From Mangifera indica (Eukaryota; Streptophyta; Magnoliopsida; Sapindales; Anacardiaceae): 64,000 nt of DNA. The notes under the pieces were generated by a model. It made no database searches. It had not been told where the DNA came from and saw nothing but the letters and a program-made list of their open reading frames with translations. The position numbers and the translations under genes were made by a program. Every line of letters begins with the position of its first letter. The first letter of the stretch is position 1. The stretch lies in the NCBI RefSeq assembly GCF_011075055.1, contig NC_058140.1:8304988-8368987 (forward strand), written 5' to 3'. Below, one piece after another: positions 24,820 through 36,990 of the stretch.

Positions 24820-25130
24820 GAAATGATAATTGTATTGATTTCACATGTGAAGTTAGACAACTTCTACACTGAGGGAAAATTTAGTCTGTGTCTGTTGATG
24901 CATAATAAGGTGCACAAGACATGGAGAGGAGCGAAGCCAACTAGCATTGATGAAGAAAACTAATAGGACATGTAAATTATCACCTTTAGTACAATCCAAA
25001 TGTGTTTGGGTGATTCAATGATGCATGATATGGTTAATAAAAAGACATTTAAAGGTTTGTTGTTGAAATTGGATAGCTTATTAAAGTCCAAAAATGTCAC
25101 CAATAAACTCTTAATGAACTGAGTTTAGAT
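24820..25130 (+). pseudogene. Copia gag (UBN2-type) fragment, array unit 1
   Basis: Plus-strand text translates to a degraded copia gag: 'KPTSIDEEN' followed in another frame by 'MMHDMVNKKTFKGLLLKLDSLLKSKNVTNKL', the block that in intact elements reads '..VLxEVxxxTTAxxLWxKLExLYxxKSLTNKL'. It is interrupted by stops. No protease or pol follows. Confidence 0.65.
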
Positions 25131-25264
25131 GGGACATCTAAAGCTTTGACTGATGTGTGTACCTCGATGTGAAAATAAGCTTTTAGATTAGACTAACATT
25201 TAATTCATGAACTACTCATACAAAATAATGTTAAAAAGTGGCTTGTATGACAAGATTAGTAGTA

Positions 25265-25428
25265 TTTGCATATACAACGTGAATAATTTTATATACAAAT
25301 CATAATATAGTATTATATAAAAGAATAATTTTAAATTGAAGATAAATCAATACTCAATCATAAAATGATAAATCATTATTTATATTTAAATTTATATATT
25401 TTATTTATATATATAGTTTTATTGATGT
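25265..25428. mobile_element. Palindromic AT-rich MITE, copy 5
   Basis: Counterpart of copy 4 in the second array unit, without the 731-bp insertion. Confidence 0.55.
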
Positions 25429-25445
25429 TACAAACTATTTCATTC

Positions 25446-26090
25446 ATGAGAGTGATTGGTTGGTTACTCAAAAATTTATCTTTTATTAATAATGTTTTTT
25501 TTTTGTTTACTTTATTTGTTAATAAAATATTTTGATAATATTTTATTATCAAGAGGACGTAATAAGTAATATATGAGATAAACTAATTATTACCTTCATC
25601 TTATATATTAAAATATTAGCAAAATATTTTTATTTTGTTATAATTTTATCTTTATTAATTTTTGGAACAAAAAAGTCATCATTTTCAATTAAAATTACAA
25701 GTAACAGGAAGAATATTTTAGAAAAAAATATATTGACAATACGATAACAATCTTAGAAAATAATTAATTAATTTCATAATTCGACAAGTAAAAAAAATTC
25801 TAATATATTATTAACATCTATAATATTTTAGAATATATACATAACATATGAAGCATTTTGATTTAACCGAAAATAATACTACTCTATACCTAATCATTTT
25901 TTATGGATATTTAAGTAAAATAATATATTACTGCTCTTTTATTATTGTCAATCAAACAGAATAATTATTTATGCATACTAGTTTTACCCAACATTTTAAT
26001 AATTTATACTCAATAATTTTTCAAATAATATTTCTTTATAATAATATTTCAATTTCGATAATAAAATATTCTCTAAACCAAATGGATCCT
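25446..26090. mobile_element. Harbinger-like MITE in array unit 2
   Basis: Tandem counterpart of 23625-24256; its right end is 'aaaccaaatggatcctt'. Confidence 0.55.
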
Positions 26091-26649
26091 TAAAGTTTTA
26101 GGATTGATATAACTGACATTCCAGATTTTGAAGTAACTAAATGAAGTCATTCCAAGCAAGGAAAGATCATTCTAAGTACCATAGAAGTGCTACAGGAACA
26201 ATCATTTCAAAGAAATTTTCATTGCCCGTATTAGAAGCACATTAGTCATTCCAAGGAGGAACAAATCATTCCCATGGCCAATGGTCGTTCCTATAAATTT
26301 GTTGAAAGTATAATAAGGAGGGAACAAGATTGATCCATGCAAAACAAGTAAGACTAAAATGTGGAATGGGCGTTCAATTGATGGAAACCCTATCCCATCA
26401 TGCAAAACTAAAGAATTTAAGTTAGGGAATTTTCTATTTTGGGTTCCATTATACAAGAAAAGTTAAAGTTTACGTTATCTATGAGTTTTGGATTGGTTGC
26501 CTTTAGAGTAAAATATAAGAACAACAACATTATGGATGTAAACACATTGTCGAATCACATAAAATTTGTGTATCTTGAGATTGATTACTTATACCTATGA
26601 TTTTCTTTTAAGTTAATTATGCAACCCAATTAGTATTAAAGTTTCAAGA

Positions 26650-26950
26650 TGATAATTGTATTGATTTCACATGTGAAGTTAGACAAGTTCTACACTTAGG
26701 GAAAATTTAGTTTGTGTATGTTGATGCATAACAAGGTGCACAAGACATGGAGAGGAACGAAGCCAACTAGCATTGATGAAGAAAACTAATAGGACATGTA
26801 AATTATCACCTTTAGTATAATCCAAATGTGTTTGGATGATTCAATGATGCATGATATGGTTAATGCAAAGACATCTAAAGGTTTGTGGTTGAAATTGGAT
26901 AGCTTATTAAAGAACAAGAATGTCACCAATAAGTTCTTCATGAAGTGAGT
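26650..26950 (+). pseudogene. Copia gag (UBN2-type) fragment, array unit 2
   Basis: This is the better preserved of the two gag fragments: 'IQMCLDDSMMHDMVNAK' followed by 'TSKGLWLKLDSLLKNKNVTNKFFMK' reads in one frame. The preceding 'TWRGTKPTSIDEEN' corresponds to the KPxSMTDEEW region of copia gag. It ends in a stop and has no downstream pol. Confidence 0.7.
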
Positions 26951-27089
26951 TTAGATGGGACATCTAAAGGTTTGGCTAATGTGTGTACATTGATGTGAAA
27001 ATAGGCTTTTATATGAGACAAGTGTTTAATTCATGAACTACTTGCACAAAATAATATTAAAATGTAGTTTGTATTATAAGATTGAAGTA

Positions 27090-27250
27090 TTTGTATATAC
27101 AATAAGAATAATTTTGTATACAAATAATGATATATTATTATGCGAGTGAATGATTTTGAATTAAAGATAAATTAATATTTAATCATATAGTGTTGTATAA
27201 TTATTTGTACTTAAATTTATACACTTTATTTATATATATAGTTTTATTGA
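27090..27250. mobile_element. Palindromic AT-rich MITE, copy 6
   Basis: Counterpart of copies 4 and 5 in the third, partial array unit. Confidence 0.5.
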
Positions 27251-27499
27251 TATTACAAACTGTTTCATTCGGAGATGTTTGGTTGGTTACTCATAAACTT
27301 ATCTTTTATTAATAATATTGCTTTGTTTACTTTATTTGTTAATAAAAAATTTGATAGTATTTTATTATTAAAAGAACGTGACAAATAATATATGAAATAA
27401 ACCGATTATTACCTCTACTTTATCTATTAAAAGATTGACAAAGTATTTTTACTTTTGTTGTAATTTTATCTTTATTAATTTTCAAATATGGGAGGCCAC

Positions 27500-29390
27500 T
27501 GAATTATTTAACGCATTCCCACAACAAACATGACTATGTAGTGAAAAATCTATCGTATATTTAGCACTCCCCTTTGGATTTTTACTACTTACAGATAATT
27601 ATATTAAGAATGCTAAAGAAAAACTCAATTAGATAAAAACCAAAGCAAATGAACGTAATTATTTAATGTCTTATAAAGTGGGATTGGATGTGTTTAAAGT
27701 TGCCTCATTAAAACTTATTAAGAAAATTTAGTGAGACAAAACCTAGTGAAAGGAAAAAGAGTATAATGCACATTTTGTCCAATATGTATTAAACTTAAAA
27801 AATTTGCTTCTTCTGATAAATAATCTCCCTCTTTGTAGTGAGACTAATTTGGTTGTTTGTTGAGTCGCTGCATACCAATGTTTAACTTTTCAAATGTTAA
27901 TGTTAGTAATCTCTTAGTGAACACTCTGCAAGATTCTCACTAGATCGTATTTATTTGATATCAATCTTTCAGCTCTGTTGAAACTCATGAGTGTAAAAGA
28001 ACTTTAATGAAATATGTTTGGTTATATCTTCTTTAATGTATCCACCTCTAATTTGGGTAATACATGTTGCATTGTCTTTATACAATATGAAAGAAATGTT
28101 TGTTGTATAAGGAAGAAATGTTTGTTATATAAGGAAGACTACATGTATTCTAGATATGATGGATGATAGATCGTAATCATATGCATTCTCAACTGGCTTT
28201 ATAAAGAGCTAGAATCTCTGAATGTTTTGAAGACATTACAACCAAAATCTATTTGATAGAGGGCCAGAATATTGTTGTGTCATTATAAGTAAAAACATAT
28301 CTAGTTTGTGAGCAGGCCTTGTGAGGGTAAAAAAGATAACTAATATTTACTTATTGAACCAAACTAGGATTTTTAGAGGATTTGACAAAATAAAATAACC
28401 TTAAATCAATAATCTTACATAAATAACAAAATATATGTTTGATTCCTTTCGAGTGACGACGGGTTGGTGCAGAGTTAAATCAAACTGATAAATTGACTAG
28501 GAAGGGTATATCATTTCTACTATATTGGGCCAAATATAATAAACTCTAATGGCATTAAGATACGGTACTCAAGATCGAATATCTTTTCATTTTTTTCTTT
28601 AGGACAAAATAGGTTTGTTTTTGGATCGAGAGACCAAACAACCATTGAGGTGCTCAAAAGATAAGTCTTATCCATATTAACGTGTTTTAATAATTTTTCT
28701 ATATATGTTGATTGATGGATAAATATTTCATTTGAATTGTGTTTGATCTATAGGCTGAGACAATATTTTGCTTTTCTCAAATCCTTTATCTCAAATTTTT
28801 TTTTTCAGATATTCAACAGTTTTTTAGAGCTCTTCAAGAGTCTCAATTAAATTCATGTTATTAACATAAATTACAATAATGACAAATCCTAATTTTGACT
28901 TTTTGATAAAGATATATGGGCATATAGGGTCATTCACATAACCTTATTTTTTCAAATATTCACTGAGGTGATTGTACCATATCCTTTTGAATTGTTTTAA
29001 TCTGTACAATAATATTTATAATTTAATTGAGTACGTGCCTCTTGAATTGACCCTTTTTACTTTGGACAATTTAAATCCTTCAAAGTGTTTTATATGAATT
29101 TTAATATCCAAGTTTTCATACAGATAAACAGTAACTAAATCTATTATACGCATATCCAGTCCTTTAAAAAATGTTAAACTAATTAAACATTAAAATGTGA
29201 TTATATCCATAATAGGTGTATATGTTTTATCAAAGTTTATATTTGACCTTTGCGAAAAACCTTAGGCTACAAGCCTGACTTTATCTAGCAATCTCATTTT
29301 TTCTTACAAATATTCATTTATATCCAACTAGTTGTTTGTCTTTAGGTGTTGGAATTACAAACCCAAACACTTGATGTTTTGCTAGAAAAG
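27500..29390 (-). pseudogene. Copia element G RT/RNase H relic
   Basis: Minus-strand text retains copia RT and RNase H words, for example the IVIVIYVNDMNLIGT-like catalytic YVDD region near 28880-28850 (mutated to YVND) and an RNase H tail 'LFTKALPTxTFEKL..IGMRRL'-like region near 27940-27880. Stops and frameshifts throughout. Confidence 0.55.
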
Positions 29391-30800
29391 CTAATTCTGC
29401 TTAAATTGCTTCTTCCTATTTAGGTCACTTATGTGTTTTCTGTACTCAGTCACAGTACATGGTTCAAAATCATCATTATTCATAATTTTAGTAGCTATTG
29501 CAAATGAGAATATATCATCAATGTTAATCATTTCACAGTTCCCCATCTTTCGTGTATAAGCACAATTTAAAGATATTTTAGTATTCTTATTTTCTAGTTT
29601 TTTAGAATTTTGTACCACTTCAATGGTTTGCACCATTTTAGGGACTTAGTCTCTTCACAAACCATAACCTCTTCTGGAGAAAGAGTAAAGAATATGAATT
29701 TTTCATTCATTTTAGGATCATCATGATTGAATTTGTTTGATTATTTGCCTTTTTTTCGAGGAACAATGTCCTTCAATCCAACATGTCTACCACACTTCTA
29801 ACATGTAATAGATTGATTAGTTGTAACTTGAGTAGATTGTTCAGCAGTCTCATCAATTCTTGCTAGTGCATTGGTAGTTGATAAGTGTGATCTTATCACT
29901 TTTGTTGTATCTATGAATGTATCAGACATTTGGTTAATAATAATTTATAATCATACTATCCGTTGCACTTCAGTTTCATTTTGAGATGCGCAAGGATCTA
30001 AATGAGACACGGTAGGTATGTACCATGTAAGTTCATGTCTAACTTCAAGAGGCGTTGTCTTTTCCCCTGAAAGTGGGAATATCGTCTCATTAAAGTGATA
30101 ATCTGTAAATCAGGCAATAAAATGATCACATGTTAGTAGTTTCAAATATCTGATAATGGATGATGAATTATATCTAACATAAATTCTCAAATAACATTCT
30201 GGTCTCATTTTTGTGCGTTGAGGAGACACAATAAAGACATATACAACGTAACCAAATATCCTTAAATGAGATATATCAGGTTGTTGACTAAAAACTAATT
30301 TGTAGGGGAGAATATTAATGATAAGAAAAAGGTCGCAAGTGAATCAAAACTACAACATATAATATAGCATGTTCTCACATAGAAGTTGGTAAATGAGTTT
30401 TTAATAATAAAGTACGTGCAATTACTTGGAGTCGTTTGATAAGAGACTTAGTTAATCTATTATGAGTGTGAAAATACGGGACTAGATGTTCAACATTAAT
30501 CTCTATAGACATGCAATACTCATCAAATGTCTTGAATGTAAATTCACTAACATTATCTAGCTATATTGACTTAATCGAATAATCTGTGAAATGTGTTTTT
30601 AATTTGATAATTTGTGTTAACATTTTAAAAGATGCAACGTTTTGAGTTGACAATAAACAAATATGAGATCATCATATAAATGCATAAGTTAAGACTATAA
30701 AATAACGAAATGATCCACTTGGTAAATAAATGGGTTCATATATGTCCCATAGAATCCTTTATATGAATGATAAAGATTCAACTCTAATTTTGGAGGGAGA
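29391..30800 (-). pseudogene. Copia element G integrase C-terminal region
   Basis: The open frame 29391-29636 ('INIDDIFSFAIATKIMNNDDFEPCTVTEYRKH..W') matches the linker between integrase and RT in the copia group. Upstream on the minus strand are 'ARIDETAEQSTQVT' and 'MSDTFIDTTKVIRSHLSTTNAL' near 29800-29930, then decayed integrase core words at about 30050-30600 ('LGIYVGF', 'HFNETIFPLSG'). Gene broken. Confidence 0.75.
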
Positions 30801-30821
30801 TAGTTTAATTACCAATTTGCC

Positions 30822-31235
30822 TTATAAACAGGGGGTGCAAAATTTTTCACTAAACAATAAAATCTTATGATTCTTTAATGTATGTCTATGTGATTTTTCA
30901 ATAATCCTATGCATAATTGTAAATCTTGGGTGACTTAAATAATCATGCCAAAGCATAAAGACTTTTAGATTAGAGAACTTTTGTTCGATAATACGTAGAT
31001 TCAATTGTTTTATGATTGTATAATACAATTCAGACAATAAAGCAAACAATTTTTCTAGTATAAGCCTTTTTTTGGAGGTAATATTAGTTATACAAATAAA
31101 TTCTGCACTGTTTTCACTTATAGTTTCAATGTGATAATCATTATTTCTTATATCTTTAAAACTAAGTAGATTTCTTATAGATTTACTTGAATATAATATA
31201 TCATTGATGCTTAATTTAGTCTCATTTTTTAACAA
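30822..31235 (-). pseudogene. Copia element G GAG-pre-integrase domain
   Basis: A 137-residue open stretch. It begins after the protease and contains 'LSINDILYSSKSIRNLLSFKDIRNNDYHIET', 'AEFICIT' and 'KRLILEKL', then the GAG-pre-integrase motif with 'MLWHDYLSHPRFTIMHRIIEKSHRH'. In intact relatives the last block reads MLWHDRLGHPG. The His residues of the zinc-binding motif are kept, but the frame ends before the CxxC is complete ('FCTPCL'). Confidence 0.85.
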
Positions 31236-31239
31236 AATT

Positions 31240-32320
31240 ATGGCTTTTTTGAAGCCTTCAATTAGGTTTATTGATTTTGATATATTATTTACTTTAGGTT
31301 CAACCGGTGCTAAAATTAAAAAAAAATTCTTTTTCTTTGAGAATTATATGCATTGTTACACTATCCACTAAACAAATGTATCTATCATCAACTTTTGAAG
31401 TTACCGTTTCAATTTTGGAGTCTATATCATTTCATTTTAAAAATTTTATTAGTCATAACATATACAAAATAGTAAAAGGAAAGAGAATATAATAATAAAA
31501 CACAAAATAATATTCATAACTCTGAAATAATTATATATGATAGATTTTAATTATAAAAAATCATAGGCATTCATGTCATTACTCAATCGACCTATATTTT
31601 ATTATTGACAAAAGTCTTAAGACTTCAAAATTCATTAGATCAATAAGATTTAAATCATTAATAAATTTAATTTTCATGGATGTTTAATATAAACCCACCC
31701 AATGTTTGTGTTTGCTATAGGTACATAATCAATGATATTTATGACCACGTCTATTATTTTGTGGTTTACTCTGCATTATTCTTTATTTTATTTTAGTTTT
31801 AGTCCATTTCTGGTGGTATGACAGAGATTTTATATTATAACCATCTTTAGATAAAAAATTATTTCATCTATGACCTTACTCACATATGTGATAATTACTT
31901 TTGATAGTTGCGTTCACTTCAGGGAACGATATAGTGCTTGTGGAGAGATTTTGATGGTTTTCATTAACAGGAAAAATTAACTCAGAATTTTTTTCCCTAA
32001 CATTGTTATTATATGAGCATATTATAAAAAATAATAAAAGGTAGAGAATATTTTCTCTTCCACATTAGCTTAGTCTAAAAAAGATTATGAATATAATAGA
32101 GTTGTATTAAATTACAAAGCCATTGAGATTATCATTAAATCGGATGTTCAAATTTATTTTTCAAAATTTTCCATGAATTTAATGGATCTATTATTATATC
32201 AAAATATTCAGCTTGCTATCTTTCGGGATATGATGTCGGTAAAATAGCGGCGTCGGATTTGTCCTTCTAGATCACTTTATTCAATCACTTTTTCAAGGCT
32301 CATAAATTTTAGGTAAAAAA
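31240..32320 (-). pseudogene. Copia element G gag region, heavily decayed
   Basis: The minus strand shows a weak zinc-finger remnant near 31850-31930 and scattered gag-like words, with no open frame of useful length. The plus-strand frame at 31307-31492 is a chance ORF. Confidence 0.4.
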
Positions 32321-32329
32321 TTGTGTAGA

Positions 32330-32699
32330 AAACTCATTTAATATTATTCATTCAATTTTAGGAACTTCAGGTTTAAATATTGTCATATTTATAAAATTTC
32401 TGATTTTTAAGAATCAATCTTTGAAATTTTAAGTTCAGATATTATCCTATATTTATAAAACATTTGATTTTGTAAAAAAATATTATGCTTAATTTTTGAA
32501 ACTTCAAGTTCATATATTATCTTATATTTTCAAAACTTCTAGCTTTGTAATTAGTATCCATAATATTATAATATGTACACTTTAATTCTGATTCTATTTT
32601 GAACTTCAAGTCTATATTTTTTACAATTTATGCAAATTTCAGATTAAAAATGTGATATAATTATGAAATAAATACTTTAATGAAACTTGAGAATTCAGG

Positions 32700-32737
<38 letters not shown>

Positions 32738-33130
32738 ACGATTTTATAAACTTCAGGTTACAAATCGGATACAATTACTATAATATAAATACATATTCAA
32801 ATAATATTTAGGACTTTTGCTTTAGATTCATGATTTTATAAACCTTGAGATACAAATGATATTCAGGACTTCAAGTCCAAATTCATGATTTTGTAAACTA
32901 CAAATTACAAATGATATTCAAGACTACGGGTCCATATTCATGATTTTGTAAATTTCGGGTTACAAATGATATTCAATACTTCAGGTCTAAGTTCATGATT
33001 TTATAAACTTCGGGTTATAAATGATATTTAGGACTATAGATCTAGGTTTATGACTTTTGTAAACTTCAAGTTATAAATAATATTCAGGATTTTGACTCCT
33101 AGTTCATAATTTTGTAAACTTTAGGTTATA
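32330..33130. repeat. Tandem repeat, about 55-bp unit, in copia G leader
   Basis: The word 'ttcatgattttgtaaac' and its variants start at 32826, 32882, 32937, 32992, 33047 and 33103, a period of 55-56 bp. Each is followed by 'ttacaaatgatattcaggactt'. A diverged unit is seen at 32734 and still looser ones back to about 32340. A (TA)n run sits at 32702-32734. Confidence 0.85.
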
Positions 33131-33659
33131 AATATGATACAATTACAAGTGAAAAAATTAAATAAAAGAATAGTAAAAATTAAAATATTTATAATTTGTA
33201 TTATAAATAAAATAATATTATAACTGAGATATTTGTATTTACAATATATAAATAAAATAATAATATAATTAAAAAATAACTAATATTGAAATAAATCTAA
33301 ACTGGTTGTGCTGATAAGTATTATAAAATTTATATAATAAAAAAGAGAGCGGAAAGAAAAATGAAGGAAAGATAAAAGGCCGAAGACGAATTAATGATCA
33401 ATGTATGCATAACACTTACAAATTAAGAGAGGAGGAGATATTTATACTAGTTTGGCCGCCTCCAGTTCATGACATAAAACAATTTTCCAAGGCCATTTAA
33501 TGCAGGCCACCCAAAAGTCAATATCGTCTGCCCAAATGGCCCATTTCTGTGCAGGTGGGAAAATTATATTCACATGTGAGAAGTCACCAAATCATTTAAT
33601 GCATTTCCACGTTAAGCATGGCTAAGCGTTCGAAAAGGGATATTTATTAACGTAAACAG

Positions 33660-34107
33660 TAATTTTTTAAGAATAAATTTATAATGATTTTATTTATTTA
33701 AACAAATTTAAATTTGTTTTTAATAATATATGTATCGGTTAATTATATTACTCCCTCAATTAATTATATCAAAATATTTTTTTCGAATAATCTATTAACA
33801 TTCTATAATTCAAGAATTTAAAAACTTATTCGAAATTATTAATTTTTGTTATAATATTGATCGAAACGAAAAGATTAACATAAATATGAAAAATGGTGTG
33901 AGAGTGTATGCATGTATAAGGATGTGTATGAGTGCATATGGATACATAAAGACATATATAAATGTGTAGAGTGCGTAAAATACATAAAAATACATAAAGA
34001 TGTATGGATGTGCAAGAACACACGTATCCACATGCACTCATTATATATATGCATGGTGCACTCTTTTTCGCACCTCTGTTATATATATATAAATAATATA
34101 ATATTTA

Positions 34108-34178
<71 letters not shown>

Positions 34179-34700
34179 CAATATGATATATATATTTAAA
34201 AATTATTATTATTTATATATTATATTAAATATTATATTATATAACTAATGTATCTTAGGTATCTTTTACTTATTCTATGTATTTTTTACGTAATTTATAT
34301 ATCACCAGTTCATATTTATTATTCTCTTTACTGATGCTTATATTTTTGTTTATATTTTTATTTAAACAAAAATTTATTAATTTTTAAATATATTTTAAAT
34401 TCTTGAAATATGAGCGATTAAATCATCAAATTAGAATTTATTAAATCTTTAAATAAAATTATACTTAATTTAATATAATTAACCAAGAATGACGTAAATA
34501 GATCAAAGGGTACTCTTAGAATTAAATTTAACTTTGTGTATAAAAATAAAATTATTATATATTTATGTAAAAGAATTTAAATAAAAAAACTATTATGGAT
34601 TTTAATTAATATTCCGTGGAAAATCCACCGCATATTTAACAGATTACGTAGTTATCTTGCAGATTTTTTATTCTTTAATAGCGAGGTCTAAATTTTTTAT
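33660..34700. other. AT-rich, low-complexity spacer
   Basis: It contains degenerate 'tacata/gtatgc' repeats (33900-34040), which throw spurious frames on both strands, and a (TA)n run at 34110-34173. No gene is supported. Confidence 0.6.
34110..34173. repeat. (TA)n microsatellite
   Basis: About 30 TA units, the longest dinucleotide run in the window. Confidence 0.95.
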
Positions 34701-34768
34701 ACGTCTCTGTATACATGTTGCGATGTTTTCAACTTGGGAACTGGAATAGAAACCTCGGCTTTCGAGAT

Positions 34769-34926
34769 GGTTGCAGCATTTGACAAGGCCGCTGGCAAGG
34801 TGTTTTCTCAAATCTTATTTGCTTAAGCTACAGTCGAACCATAAATGACGCTTCAGTCTTCTAATATTCTGTTTTGTAGAATTTTAGTAAGCCTTTCTAA
34901 AAAATGGACTCCGATTCCTTGAATCA
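34769..34926 (+). other. Possible exon pair of an unidentified gene
   Basis: ATG at 34769 in good plant context opens 'MVAAFDKAAGK', followed by AAG|GTGTTT as a possible donor at 34801. A plausible acceptor, 'ttctgttttgtag', ends at 34879 and would continue 'NFSKPF' and stop. Local composition is far less AT-rich than the surroundings. The product would be only 17 residues, so it may be a leftover 5' exon or chance. The minus strand of the same stretch also reads open for about 37 codons. I do not recognise a family. Confidence 0.2.
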
Positions 34927-35463
34927 ATTAGTCAAACGAATCAGAGGAGGAACTTCATCACCAAAGAAGATGGATGAGAAGCTATAGTCAGTTGGAGAGA
35001 AACTTCATCATCGAAAGAAGAAGAAAAAAAAAACCCTATAATAAAAATGCATATTTTTAAAGTTTAACTATAAAAAATTATTAATTTTCTTAATTAAAGA
35101 TTAAAAATAATATAAATTTTTAGATTTTTAAAATTTAATAATAAAATAATAATTTTATTTTTATCTCTCACAAAATTAACTCATAAATGAATATTTAAAA
35201 TTTTAAATTATTATCAATATATTTTTAAGATTACACTAAAACTTAGGTTGTTTATAGTCCTTTGGCCCGAAAAAAATTGACTCTGTTAAATAGGTTTATC
35301 CATAATTTGACGCCTTTAATGATACTCTTAACTTTGAGAAAAAGTCCTAAATTGTTCACTAAAGAACATTTATCTGCTGGTTTTCAAATCTAAAAAAATC
35401 TCCCATGACAAATGCTATCTTTTTACTTTCCTGTATTGACTGTTTTACGTATTTAAAACTTCA

Positions 35464-35852
35464 TTATTCATTTCCTTTAGAAACAGTGTCAGAAGCAATT
35501 GATATTGGATTCTTCAAAGTGATATAGGCCTTCTTGTAATTAGGTTTAACAACCAATCGACCATTTCTTCTTTTCTTCTTCCCCTGCATATTGAGTGTCC
35601 GTACCTTTTTAACTTCAAAACGGTAAGTTGATTCCAGACACGTCTTGATATCAACCTGTTTCATGTATTAGAAGATACAAGAGGAAGGAACTGAGAAGAA
35701 CACCATACAGAATTGTACAAAGAAAACCTCTTCAGTTTCTGATAAAATACCTTTGAAACAGATGAGATTGTTTTAAAAGCAATTTCTTTGACATTGTCAA
35801 TTGAAGACGACATGAGAAGCTGCATAGGAAGATCAAGAAGCCCGTTTCCCAT
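35464..35852 (-). CDS. uL23-family ribosomal protein, probably mitochondrial (L23/L15e type)
   Basis: Two coding exons, 35852-35751 and 35655-35464, are joined across a 95-bp GT-AG intron (35750-35656) in phase 0. They give 97 residues. The protein matches the plant 'ribosomal protein L23/L15e family' of bacterial-type large-subunit proteins: 'LPMQLLM' near the N-terminus, then 'IKTCLESTYRFEVKKVRTLN' (37-56), 'GKKKRR' (59-64) and 'PNYKKAYITLKNP' (72-84), the last being the uL23 beta-strand/loop that contacts 23S rRNA. Relatives are usually about 150-180 residues; this one stops soon after the core, so the C-terminal extension is missing or in an unseen exon. The ATG is supported by the family start (MG..L..LP). 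A splice acceptor at 35873 puts a 5'-UTR junction 20 bases before it. Confidence 0.85.
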
Positions 35853-35872
35853 TTTTCTTATTTGATTAACCT

Positions 35873-36959
35873 CTGCAAACAACCAACTCCTCTTTTGTTA
35901 CAGGATGAACTTTAGAGTGGGGAAGGGAAAGGAAATAAGAAAAAGCCTTTTTAATTTCCTGAAGATAAAAAACAACTAAACTTTTAATTAAGATTCATAT
36001 AAATTACAGACATACCAGACATAATCATCCCAATAAAGTCAATCCTGCTATACAAAGGAAAATAATCCTAAGAAACAATTTTTTCCAGGTTTAATGCTTT
36101 CAATATTATAACTGAATAACTAGGATTCAAGGACAAGATTAAGGGTTTACGAAGGAATTTGATGTTTCCAAACATTCAAGCCAGAGGATGGAAAAAGCAG
36201 CAAAATTTAGTGATTAGCAAAAAGCAGAAAGTGGAAAATGTAGAATCTAGACAATATCATCCTTAATATATAGCTCCAAAGCAGCTATGTTCGATTCTAA
36301 ACTCAATCAATCAAACACACAATGATCATTATCATTCTGGCTGATGATCACTGGAAGCTAAAAGTAAACTTGAATAAAGGTGTTGTATGGGATTCATTCT
36401 TACAAGAAAATAGAACTAAAGTTTCAGTCTTGATATGTCCAAGTCACTTCTACAATTTAATCAATCATATTTCTCCTAATTTGAATTCCTAAAAATATTA
36501 GAACATATATCCACCAATAGGAGATGCCTAAGAAGATGACTTTGAAACAATAAACAAGGAGTTGAAAATATGAACATCAAAGCTGATTTCAAAATGCATG
36601 AAGGAACAACCATGAGGTTTTTTTTTTTTTTTGTCTGTTGAATGATATTAACTAGTTGTGGTCATTCACAAAATTAAACAAATAATGCACATAAAAAAAT
36701 TATATGCAGGTATATTCAGCATAAATGTCAACTCTTAGTAAGATGCAATATGCACCATCTCCCACTCTGCATTCTAGACGCTTAGGTTGATTATGTTTCC
36801 TAAGCAAGAAATTAAAAGGAAAGCAACCCCACAATATTGAAAATTAACAAAGACCTTCAGTTCTAAGCAACATTTATTTAGAAGCCCTACAATGGGTTCA
36901 AAACTATCATACACCTTATTTCAAAATAACATTCAATATTAAATAACAGTCATTAAAAA

Positions 36960-36990
<31 letters not shown>

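Larger units (their letters stand above)
22600..27482 (+). repeat. Tandem array of a 1.82-kb unit (2 full + 1 partial copy)
   Basis: The landmark 'gatgtgtataccTCGATGTGAA' occurs at about 22599, 25150 and 26974. The landmark 'ttgatattacaaa..tttcattc' occurs at about 23600, 25428 and 27248. Spacing is about 1824 bp for the last pair and about 2551 bp for the first, the excess being a 731-bp insertion at 22864-23594. Each unit holds, in order: a palindromic MITE, a Harbinger-like MITE, a patch rich in 'attccaag/ggaatg', and a copia gag fragment. The third copy stops at about 27482, where a minus-strand copia element begins. Confidence 0.85.
27490..33650 (-). mobile_element. Ty1/copia element G (degraded)
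   Basis: Domain order on the minus strand is leader/LTR (about 33650-32320), gag with a decayed zinc finger (about 32000-31700), protease/GAG-pre-integrase (31235-30822), integrase (30800-29640), RT (29600-28300) and an RNase H tail (28300-27500). A TATA-like box (TATAAATA, minus strand, about 33441-33448) suggests the LTR promoter. Neither LTR pair nor target duplication was established. The 3' end abuts the third unit of the tandem array. Confidence 0.7.

Noticed and set aside
32826..33125. CRISPR-like regular repeats
   Set aside because: Repeats are contiguous and degenerate with no unique spacers, in plant nuclear DNA; a tandem minisatellite explains them.
33826..34178. Three overlapping ORFs on both strands
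   Set aside because: All come from degenerate 'tacata/gtatgc' repeats and a (TA)n run; no family resemblance.
35661..35882. 73-residue ORF as a separate gene from 35464-35664
   Set aside because: The two frames are consecutive exons of one uL23-family gene; the C-terminal part of this ORF is intron read-through.
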